DNA of 20,850 nucleotides. Source: Candidatus Latescibacterota bacterium. Lineage in GTDB: Bacteria; Latescibacterota; UBA2968; UBA8231. Made by a program: the position numbers and the translations under genes. Location of the stretch: contig JAJDTN010000425.1 of the NCBI GenBank assembly GCA_022827165.1, forward strand, positions 1-20,850, written 5' to 3'. The notes under the pieces were generated by a model. It searched no databases. It saw nothing but the letters and a program-made list of their open reading frames with translations, and was not told the origin of the DNA. Shown piece after piece: positions 15,108-20,850 of the stretch. Every line of letters starts with the position of its first letter. Position 1 is the stretch's first letter.

Positions 15108-16394
15108 TCAACGCTCCCGGCGGTCGCGGACGGGGCCCGCCTCGGCCCGGGCGAAGAGTTGCGCCCACTCCTTCGATCCGTCGTCCGGGGTGATCTCCAG
15201 GCGCGTGCCCTCCATCTGGGCGGGGCCGTTTCCGGAGCCGAACCAGGAGTACCCCTGGGCCGGGCTGGCCATGTGCAGGCAGCTGCCGTCGGGCCACACG
15301 ACGGTGCTCAGCAGCCGGGGTCTGGGCCGCTCGTAGGGCCGGCCCTCGCGCGCGAAGGGCTCGATCTCCGAGTCGGGGACGCGGAAGCGCTCGACGGCCT
15401 CCTCGTCGACCTCGACGCCGAGGCCGGGGCCTTCCGGGACCTTGTGGAACCCGCCCACGACCTCGATCGGCTTCTTCAGGAGGTGGTGGCTGTAGAGGTT
15501 GAGGCAGGTGATCGCCGGCCAGGTGGCGTGGCTGAGGACGGCTCCCAGGTGGGCGGCCCAGGTCGTCATCAGGCCGTTGCCGACCAGCTGCAGCCAGAAC
15601 GGCATCTGGGCCTCGGCGGAGAGCTCTCCCTGGCGCAGGACCGCGCTCTTGCCGCCCGAGACCACGAAGCCGTCGCAGACCTCCTCACGGACGCAGGTGA
15701 TGTACGGAGGCCCCCCGAAGTGCATGGCCACCGGCCGCGAGGTGGCGCGGCGGATCTGGCGGTTGCCGAGCAGGTCGCCCTGCGGGATCGGGCTCTCGAA
15801 CATGGCCACGTTCCCGAAGGGCTCGAGGCGGCCGATGATGGGGATCGCGGCGGCCGCGTTCTGCCAGGTGGCGTTCGGGTCGAGGTCGAGCTTGAAGTGA
15901 GGGGGAACGACCCTGGAGATCGCCTCCACCTGGGCGACGATGTCCCACCAGGGGCGCGGCTTGTTCTTGAAGCTGGTATAGCCCGCGGCCACGGCGTCGG
16001 CGGCCTCGGCCGCCCAGTCCTCGGGAGAGGCGTCGATCGACCACCAGCTGATCGGCACCCAGTCGCGCTGGATCGTGCCGAGGAGCCGGTGCACGGGGAC
16101 CTCCAGGGCCTTGCCCATCAGGTCGAAGACCGCCATCTGCAGGCCGCTGCCGAGGCTGTCGTCGTTCATCACCTCGGCGGCGGGGCGGCCCTTGACGCGC
16201 TCCACGGCGTCGTCGGAGACCCGGGCCCAGGTGTAGTGCACCACCGTCTCGCCCCAGCCCACGTGGCCGCTGTCGGAGGTGACCCTGCACAGCTCCAGGA
16301 CCGACCAGTTGTAGACCTCGCGGGCCGTGATCCTCTGCTGGCGCTCGGTGAAAGGCACATCCACCGTGATCCGCTCGACATCGACGATCTTCAT
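15108..16394 (-). CDS. Divergent enolase-superfamily (mandelate racemase/muconate lactonizing) protein
   Basis: A 428-aa protein with the two-domain enolase fold; longer than usual because of a C-terminal tail of about 70 residues. The barrel has a Lys-x-Lys pair (K143, K145 in SFKNKPRPWW), a metal Asp region (LDLDPNATW, D172/N174), E200 (FESPIPQGD) and D241 (CDGFVVSGGKS). At the position of the third metal ligand, normally Glu in a GE motif, the sequence is VAMHFGGPP with H225, so metal binding or chemistry may differ. Substrate is unknown; context suggests a sugar acid. ATG 16394 matches the family start (MKIVDVERI); the ribosome binding site is weak. A CGGTC-ttcc-GACCG palindrome (16419-16432) lies just upstream. 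Confidence 0.88.
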   Translation of the reverse strand: MKIVDVERITVDVPFTERQQRITAREVYNWSVLELCRVTSDSGHVGWGETVVHYTWARVSDDAVERVKGRPAAEVMNDDSLGSGLQMAVFDLMGKALEVPVHRLLGTIQRDWVPISWWSIDASPEDWAAEAADAVAAGYTSFKNKPRPWWDIVAQVEAISRVVPPHFKLDLDPNATWQNAAAAIPIIGRLEPFGNVAMFESPIPQGDLLGNRQIRRATSRPVAMHFGGPPYITCVREEVCDGFVVSGGKSAVLRQGELSAEAQMPFWLQLVGNGLMTTWAAHLGAVLSHATWPAITCLNLYSHHLLKKPIEVVGGFHKVPEGPGLGVEVDEEAVERFRVPDSEIEPFAREGRPYERPRPRLLSTVVWPDGSCLHMASPAQGYSWFGSGNGPAQMEGTRLEITPDDGSKEWAQLFARAEAGPVRDRRER

Positions 16395-16418
16395 GGGCCT
16401 AAGTGCCGCAGTGACGGG

Positions 16419-16432
16419 CGGTCTTCCGACCG
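16419..16432. promoter_or_regulatory. Palindrome upstream of the divergent enolase-family gene
   Basis: A perfect CGGTC-ttcc-GACCG repeat 25 bases before ATG 16394 could be an operator or an mRNA hairpin. I found no clear promoter in the 16395-16635 spacer, which is where the base composition shifts from GC-rich to AT-richer. Confidence 0.3.
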
Positions 16433-16635
16433 AGGCGGAACCCGGAAGCCCCTGGGCGATTACTGAATCTCCCTTGGTTCATAAGGCTCGGAGTACTCAC
16501 CCTGAGCGGAATCGGGGCCTCAAGGAGCGGTTCGGGGACTCTTCGGCTGCCGCGTAGGATAGTCGGGAGCGCCGTCCTCCTCTATTCCGATCCCGCAGAA
16601 CGCCTCCCTCCTTACGGATACCAAAATGTCGGGAA

Positions 16636-17076
16636 TCACTCAGCTGCAGACTCCTTGGTTTGGCTCTGGATCTTGTTCCGAATCCGATCCTTCGATGGAT
16701 CTGAAAGGCCTTGCCAAGCCGGAGCATCCCTAAGGCGCTCAAGGTAGTTGCGACCTGCTCTGTGCCTATCCTGTGGGGTCAACTCGGACCACTCATCGCT
16801 CTCCACCACATCACTCCAGTAATAGTCTATCAGAAGCTCATCGACAGGATGCAGGAATACCCTGCGAGCCCGGCGGCTGCTCGCCTTCACCTTCCAAAGC
16901 TCCCCGGTAGACTTGTCCAGCAGGAACCCCCCGGCTCGATCCCCATAGAAGGCGAAATCCGCTCGTTGGGAAAGGGGGGGAGAAAGACGATAGTCAAGCC
17001 ACCCCGAATAGAGGGCCCCCATCACAATCGCTGCGGCCAAAATCGCAGACGCCAGCACGGGAAGAAAGGGCTTCAT
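16636..17076 (-). CDS. Small exported or membrane-anchored protein of unknown function (146 aa)
   Basis: I do not recognise this 146-aa protein. It begins with a signal peptide or anchor (LPVLASAILAAAIVMGALYS, about residues 5-24). A charged domain follows, including FYGDRAGGFLLDKSTGELWK, which reads like a short beta-hairpin of the kind that displays a value in C-rich or quinoprotein-like repeats, and a helical C-terminus rich in Asp, Arg and Trp. The start is well fixed: AGGAGG lies five bases before ATG 17076. It is the last gene of the AT-richer minus-strand group, 44 bases after the DUF6414-like gene, and likely in the same transcript. Base composition is clearly lower in GC than the flanks, suggesting horizontal origin of the group. 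Confidence 0.75.
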   Translation of the reverse strand: MKPFLPVLASAILAAAIVMGALYSGWLDYRLSPPLSQRADFAFYGDRAGGFLLDKSTGELWKVKASSRRARRVFLHPVDELLIDYYWSDVVESDEWSELTPQDRHRAGRNYLERLRDAPAWQGLSDPSKDRIRNKIQSQTKESAAE

Positions 17077-17120
17077 CTACTCCTCCTGGGCCAGGGACTC
17101 GAGATGCACATAACCCCCTA

Positions 17121-18302
17121 CTAGTCAGGATGGGCCGGTTCTCCGATCTCTCTGTAGACTGCCAATGGGTCAACTACCACCTCAGTGCTCAAACACCCAA
17201 TAAAACCCTCCTCAACTCCCATCACTTTAGGAATCATCTCTCCCAACGCTCTACGTAGATTCAACTCCTGACTGTCACTTTCCAACACTGAATCCGAACT
17301 ACCATCCTCTTCCAAACTCAATCCTTCCTGAACTTCCGGACTCGTTAACGAACCGATCTGAGATACCACACCCAAAAGGCACACTTCACCTTGCACTAAT
17401 CGAGAATATCTCATCGCAAGGTCGGAGGGCTCTTCACGCAGACAGTCCCGCTTTAGCATCGCCGACACAAACGCACCATCATAATCCTGCTCAATAGGAA
17501 AGAGCTGAAGCTCAAACAGATTTCTAAAGCCAAACTCAAGAAGTGACTTAAGATCCTTTCGGAATCTGCAATCCAAACTAAAGGCGGGGTTGTCGATCGT
17601 GCTCTCTATGCCATGAATCATCTTCCTTATTCTACTCCTCATAGCCTCCTTCTCACCGGAGGGAAGATTGCCTGTGTCTTCCAGCAACCCTTGTAACTGC
17701 AGCTTCGTCCCTGCTTTTGAAACATACCCTAGCGCTTTACCCAAACGATCGAACTCGTCAAGAAGACTACAGACAGCTTCGACATCGTTGAAGATTGCTG
17801 ACCCCTTCACCTTAACTATTGACCCTGGATTCAAAGGGAGCGTAGAAGGATCATCTTCCCTCAAGTCCCAAGTTAGTAGCTTTTCTTGAGTCTCAAGTTC
17901 TTCCTCGAAGAGAGTAAACGCATAATCATGAAGGAATTTCCCTTCTTGCTGGCTCGTCCTTGATGACGCCAAGTTCACCAAGAGGCGACCGCTATCCGAA
18001 GGACCTCTTTGGTACTCCTTATCTCCTTCTCCAGATTCCGAGTAGTAGACAAGATAGTCAGTAAGGCCTTCAAACATCTGAGAGTATAGCGAGTACGCCT
18101 TATACTGATCCAAGTACAGGAATTGCCGTAAAGACCTCTTTCTCTTCTCACTCTTCTCGGCCTCTCTCTCGCTCCTTCGACGAAGGTAGTCTTCATAGTA
18201 AATGCGACGTGTATCCTTCATCCTCCTTATTGACCGGTACACAACCACAGCGGTAAAGGCAGCGGAAGCCACAACTATGATGTAGTCTACATATCCAGTC
18301 AT
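17121..18302 (-). CDS. Membrane-anchored protein resembling DUF6414 (393 aa)
   Basis: One N-terminal membrane segment (about residues 5-24) is followed by a highly charged linker (25-57) and then LRQFLYLDQYKAYSLYSQMF at 58-77. That phrase, a Phe-x-Tyr-Leu-Asp block running into Ser-Leu-Tyr-Ser-Gln and EGLTDY, is what I remember as the signature opening of DUF6414 proteins, a family of unknown function; the match is from memory. The rest is a mixed soluble domain without catalytic motifs I can name. The N-terminus should be anchored with the bulk in the cytoplasm. ATG 18302 overlaps the stop of the upstream membrane-protein gene by four bases (ATGA), so the two are coupled. GC content is much lower than in the surrounding operons, suggesting transfer. 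Confidence 0.8.
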   Translation of the reverse strand: MTGYVDYIIVVASAAFTAVVVYRSIRRMKDTRRIYYEDYLRRRSEREAEKSEKRKRSLRQFLYLDQYKAYSLYSQMFEGLTDYLVYYSESGEGDKEYQRGPSDSGRLLVNLASSRTSQQEGKFLHDYAFTLFEEELETQEKLLTWDLREDDPSTLPLNPGSIVKVKGSAIFNDVEAVCSLLDEFDRLGKALGYVSKAGTKLQLQGLLEDTGNLPSGEKEAMRSRIRKMIHGIESTIDNPAFSLDCRFRKDLKSLLEFGFRNLFELQLFPIEQDYDGAFVSAMLKRDCLREEPSDLAMRYSRLVQGEVCLLGVVSQIGSLTSPEVQEGLSLEEDGSSDSVLESDSQELNLRRALGEMIPKVMGVEEGFIGCLSTEVVVDPLAVYREIGEPAHPD

Positions 18303-18766
18303 GAGCGAGAATACTCCGGATCCAGTACGACTTCAGCCCGACGCCAGACCGCTTCTACTCGATGCCAAACAGAGTAGCTGTTCCAGACAGATGCTACAGT
18401 AACCATAGAAGCAACTACCTGAACTGCCCCTCGCCTTACCAATTCGGGGCCCACTTCCTGAAAGCAGATGAATCCAAATAACAATCCGAAAGCTATAAGC
18501 AAATACCCTGTCTCGCTTCCAATCCCAATAGTGCCTCTTGCTGAGGAACTAACTGTTTCAGACACATTCCAAGTAGTGATTGAGAGAATCATTCCAACTA
18601 TTACAATATCGCCTTCTGAGATCCAACGAAATTCCGTCGGAGAAACCAGAAGCCAGGAAGCTATTATCCTCAGAAAGACCGGCGCCGTCGCCGGCAACAA
18701 GGCACACTTTCCCCAACGCAAGAGATTCCTGTGCGAGGTAAACCACCTAGCTATATCCGCACGCAC
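18299..18766 (-). CDS. Small multi-pass membrane protein of unknown function (155 aa)
   Basis: I do not recognise this protein. It shows about four hydrophobic segments (roughly residues 29-42, 53-66, 87-102 and 114-130) with a basic N-terminus (RNLLRWGK) and a charged C-terminal tail (VEAVWRRAEVVLD), so both ends are probably cytoplasmic. GTG 18766 is chosen because AGGAG (18779-18775) lies eight bases upstream; the frame is open to a GTG at 18844, but that extension runs through a stretch that folds into hairpins and has only a poor ribosome binding site. Its TGA overlaps the ATG of the DUF6414-like gene. It is the first gene after the putative structured leader and is likely controlled by it. 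Confidence 0.7.
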   Translation of the reverse strand: MRADIARWFTSHRNLLRWGKCALLPATAPVFLRIIASWLLVSPTEFRWISEGDIVIVGMILSITTWNVSETVSSSARGTIGIGSETGYLLIAFGLLFGFICFQEVGPELVRRGAVQVVASMVTVASVWNSYSVWHRVEAVWRRAEVVLDPEYSRS

Positions 18767-19009
18767 CGCAAGAACTCCTCTATCTACCGTCTGCTCTCCA
18801 CTGCCGGATCTTGAACCTAGCCACCATTGGTTCGCCAAGTTCACAAGCCGTAGGGTCTCCAGACCAGTCTACCATTGGCCGGGTGAGGCGAACCCCCACC
18901 CCACCGTCCCGCGACCTGTCACCGGCAGGGTCTTGCCGGCGGGCATCGGCAGATCCCCTTTGCCAATGGCAGTTCCCTGCGGCTCAGGTTGGTACGATTT
19001 CGACCTGAC
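18767..19009 (-). ncRNA. Putative structured leader RNA or standalone ncRNA
   Basis: Read on the minus strand, this 240-base non-coding stretch is full of compact hairpins: TCAGGT/ACCTGA (19008-19003 with 18989-18984), TGCC-att-GGCA near 18965, CCGGCA/TGCCGG (18939-18922), a 7-bp stem with GTTCG loop (18900-18882), GTAG/GGTC stacked stem (18872-18850), and TTGG-CGAA-CCAA (18838-18827) closed by TGAAC/GTTCA. The 18882-18900 stem contains a G-U pair that would be A-C on the other strand, supporting minus-strand transcription. A promoter ends so that RNA would begin at the first stem. It could be a riboswitch-like leader, or a relic of a HEARO/IscB omega RNA. I cannot match it to a named family with certainty. 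Confidence 0.55.
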
Positions 19010-19015
19010 AACCGA

Positions 19016-19044
19016 ACTATGGTGATCTCGCACTGTCAACTCAA
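19016..19044 (-). promoter_or_regulatory. Candidate promoter of the structured leader and membrane-protein operon
   Basis: TTGAGT (19044-19039) and CATAGT (19021-19016) are 17 bp apart on the minus strand, predicting a transcript start at about 19009-19008, the first base of the TCAGGT stem. A perfect TTGACA also occurs at 19039-19034 but has no matching -10 at a normal distance. Confidence 0.5.
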
Positions 19045-19067
19045 GCACATTGCTCCCCCTTCCCATC

Positions 19068-20132
19068 TCAGACCTCCACGCGGCCGCCGCTCCGGGCCGC
19101 GGCATAGGCCGCCTCGACGAAGCGCATCGCCCGCAGGGCGTCGTCGCCGCCGGTGACGAAGGCGCCGCCCATGCGCGCCGCGGCGGCGAAGCGGCGCACG
19201 AACTCCCATCCCAGGCCGCCGCCGTACCCGGTCCCCTCCGGCGGCTCGAGGGTGACCACCTCGGGACCGGGCCCCTCGCTGCGCGGACCCTCGCTGTGGA
19301 TGTAGAGGGTGTTCTGCCGGCCCACGAAGTCGAAGTGGGGCCAGACGATCTCGCCGAGGTCGCCGCGCAGGGTGATGCCGATGTCCCCGTAGCGCTGGCG
19401 CAGGACGTAGCCGGCGTGGAGGTTGCCCACGGCTCCCCCCTGGAGGGTGAAGGAGAGGGCGGCCATGTCCTCCACGTCGATCACGCGGTTGAAGGTGGCG
19501 GTGAAGCCGGAGACCGAGCCGAACTCCTGGCCCGTCAGGTAGCGGACCAGGTCGATGTGGTGGATGGCCAGCCAGTGCAGGATGCCGCCGCCGGCGACCT
19601 GCTTGCGGAACAGCCAGTGGCCGGGGTTGCGCTGGCGCACCGAGCTGGTGACCATGCGCGCCTCGATCGACTGGACCCGCCCGATGGCCTGCTCCTCCAC
19701 CACGAGGCGGCGGATGCGGCGCGCCGCCGGCTGCAGGCGGTTGAGGAACCCGGGGGCCCAGATCGTCCCGCCCCGGGCGGCGGCCTCGTTGAGCCGCTCG
19801 ACGTCAGCGCTGCCGCGCCCGGCGGGCTTCTCGACGATGCACGGAAGCCCCCCGGCCAGCAGCTTCGAGCCGATCTCGGCGGCCTGGTCGTTGCGCACCG
19901 ACACCAGCGCCGCGTCGGGCCGGAGGGAGGGATGGAGGAGGTCCTCCGGTGAGACAGCCTCGGCCTCCTGCGGGACCTCCGGGCGGGCGACGCCGGGATC
20001 GTCCACGTCGCAGACCAGCAGCCGCCCGGCCTCGGGCAGGGTGTGGAGGGTTTCCAGCCAGCCCCGGCTGTGGGGCGCGGTCAGGCCGACCAGGGCCAGG
20101 GTCAGGGGGCGGCCGGCTTCGGACTCGGTCAT
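19068..20132 (-). CDS. Gfo/Idh/MocA family oxidoreductase
   Basis: A 354-aa NAD(P)-dependent dehydrogenase of the sugar/inositol type. The Rossmann half starts TLALVGLTAPHSRGW, an atypical nucleotide loop with a single Gly rather than GxGxxG, as seen in some family branches; VEKPAGRG carries the Glu-Lys-Pro motif. The C-terminal half includes GGGILHWLAIHHIDLVRYLTG with the substrate His residues. ATG 20132 overlaps the stop of the upstream dehydrogenase (ATGA) and has GGAGAG six bases upstream. The tandem with a second family member suggests a two-step oxidation or epimerisation by oxidation and reduction; this is inference. GC content is back to the high level of the window, marking the end of the AT-richer island 60 bases downstream of this gene's stop. 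Confidence 0.92.
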   Translation of the reverse strand: MTESEAGRPLTLALVGLTAPHSRGWLETLHTLPEAGRLLVCDVDDPGVARPEVPQEAEAVSPEDLLHPSLRPDAALVSVRNDQAAEIGSKLLAGGLPCIVEKPAGRGSADVERLNEAAARGGTIWAPGFLNRLQPAARRIRRLVVEEQAIGRVQSIEARMVTSSVRQRNPGHWLFRKQVAGGGILHWLAIHHIDLVRYLTGQEFGSVSGFTATFNRVIDVEDMAALSFTLQGGAVGNLHAGYVLRQRYGDIGITLRGDLGEIVWPHFDFVGRQNTLYIHSEGPRSEGPGPEVVTLEPPEGTGYGGGLGWEFVRRFAAAARMGGAFVTGGDDALRAMRFVEAAYAAARSGGRVEV

Positions 20133-20850
20133 CGGGGGCTCTCCATGGCCACGGGGCGGCCTTCGCGGGAGGAACGGTAGATCGCCTCCAGCAGCGCCAC
20201 CGTGCGCCGGCCCTCCCGGCCGTCGACGCGCAGGGCGGTTCCCTTCTCCAGGCAGGAGACGACGTCCTCGACGATGTTGTGCAGCGGGTTGTCCACGGAG
20301 GCCATTTTCTCCTCCAGGCCGTCGCCGAAGCAGCGCGCCTCGCCGCTGAGCACGGCGTCGATGAGGACGCCGCCCTCGGTGCCGTGGACCTCGGCGCTGA
20401 AGTAGGCGCTCTCGGGAAAGGTGGTGGTGCCGACGATGCCGCCGCGGGCGCCGTTGGCGTAGCGCAGGATCGCCATGCCCACGTCCTCGGTCTCGATCTC
20501 GTGATTGAGGACCGCCGCCTCGCCGTAGACCTGCTCGGGATCGCCCATGAACCACACCAGCAGGTCGATGAGGTGCGATCCCTGGTTGGCCAGGGAGCCG
20601 CCGCCGTCCATCCGCCAGGTGCCGCGCCAGCCGCCGCCGTGGGCGAAGTAGTCGTCGGAACGGTACCACTTGAAGCGCACCTCGCCGAGCAGGGGCCGCC
20701 CGAGCCAGCCCTCGCGGAGGGCCGCGGCGACGCGGAAGTTGGTGTCCACGTAGCGGCTCTGGTAGTCGACGGCCAGCTGCACGCCGGCGGCGTCGGCCGC
20801 CGCGATGAGGCGGTCGCAGGCCTCGGTGGAGACGTCCATCGGCTTGGTGG
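20129..20850 (-). CDS. Gfo/Idh/MocA family oxidoreductase, partial (N-terminus beyond window)
   Basis: About 240 C-terminal residues of a second dehydrogenase. The visible part begins at the Lys-Pro motif (TKPMDVSTEACDRLI; Thr stands where Glu is usual), followed by LAVDYQSRYVDTNF and the substrate-side GGGSLANQGSHLIDLLVWFMG with its conserved His. EVHGTEGGVLIDAV is the family's usual Gly-rich strand pair. The Rossmann domain lies outside the window, so the start cannot be given. It overlaps the downstream dehydrogenase by four bases, so they form one operon. Substrate unknown; probably a sugar or cyclitol. Confidence 0.92.
   Translation of the reverse strand, partial: TKPMDVSTEACDRLIAAADAAGVQLAVDYQSRYVDTNFRVAAALREGWLGRPLLGEVRFKWYRSDDYFAHGGGWRGTWRMDGGGSLANQGSHLIDLLVWFMGDPEQVYGEAAVLNHEIETEDVGMAILRYANGARGGIVGTTTFPESAYFSAEVHGTEGGVLIDAVLSGEARCFGDGLEEKMASVDNPLHNIVEDVVSCLEKGTALRVDGREGRRTVALLEAIYRSSREGRPVAMESPR

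Noticed and set aside
18767..18844. N-terminal extension of the small membrane protein to GTG 18844
   Set aside because: GTG 18766 has AGGAG at eight bases. The extension overlaps the last hairpins of the leader and has only a distant GGAGA.
18960..19010. TPP riboswitch (ACCTGA followed by a GC-rich stem)
   Set aside because: The CTGAGA and GGATAATGCC core elements are missing. The ACCTGA belongs to a simple 6-bp stem.
15000..19067. tRNA-Lys as the integration site of the AT-richer island
   Set aside because: The tRNA 3' end, where integrases usually act, points away from the island. A GC-rich gene lies between them, and I see no integrase or repeated tRNA end near 19.0 kb.
18869..19105. 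Minus-strand 78-codon open frame ending SPGQW
   Set aside because: It runs through the hairpin-dense leader and the candidate promoter, has no ribosome binding site, and its product looks like translated structured RNA.
1..20850. CRISPR arrays, insertion sequences or transposase genes
   Set aside because: No regularly spaced direct repeats, no terminal inverted repeats with a transposase frame, and no Cas-like proteins were seen.

Overview
The window is a high-GC (about 70% by eye) bacterial chromosome segment packed with short-overlap operons. A Tat-exported molybdoenzyme, a candidate outer-membrane barrel and LPS-type sugar genes point to a Gram-negative cell plan. The mix of Gfo/Idh/MocA dehydrogenases, enolase-superfamily dehydratases, creatininase, HpcH aldolase, WbqC and DegT proteins is what I would expect from an uncultured, carbohydrate-rich lineage such as Latescibacterota or a related FCB-type phylum. 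That placement is inference only.

Layout. 1-2148 (-): N-terminal two thirds of a fused indolepyruvate-type ferredoxin oxidoreductase, cut by the window edge. 2392-3743 (+): a 98-aa conserved protein of unknown function overlapping a Gfo/Idh/MocA dehydrogenase, closed by a hairpin terminator. 8778 down to 3782 (-): five-gene operon DegT aminotransferase, WbqC-like, GT4 glycosyltransferase, barrel-like exported protein, Tat-exported sulfite-oxidase-fold enzyme. 9027-10163 (+): ispG, with a near-consensus promoter placed so that its mRNA should be leaderless. 10174-14977: sugar-acid catabolism cluster, a DHDPS/KDG-aldolase-type gene (-) divergent from creatininase, HpcH/HpaI aldolase, ribokinase-type kinase and galactonate-dehydratase-type enolase-superfamily gene (+). 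15000-15074 (-): tRNA-Lys(TTT). 15108-16394 (-): a second enolase-superfamily protein lacking a usual metal ligand. 16636-19009 (-): AT-richer island with a hairpin-dense putative leader RNA, a four-TM small protein, a membrane-anchored protein resembling DUF6414 and a small exported or anchored protein. 19068-20850 (-): two overlapping Gfo/Idh/MocA dehydrogenases, the upstream one truncated by the window edge.

How the genes work together. The 11-15 kb genes can be read as sugar acid to 2-keto-3-deoxy acid (dehydratase), optional phosphorylation (kinase) and cleavage (two unrelated aldolase families). The sugar dehydrogenases on both sides would feed such a pathway. The island at 16.6-19.0 kb differs in composition and theme and is the best candidate for an undescribed system: a structured RNA leading a small membrane-protein operon.
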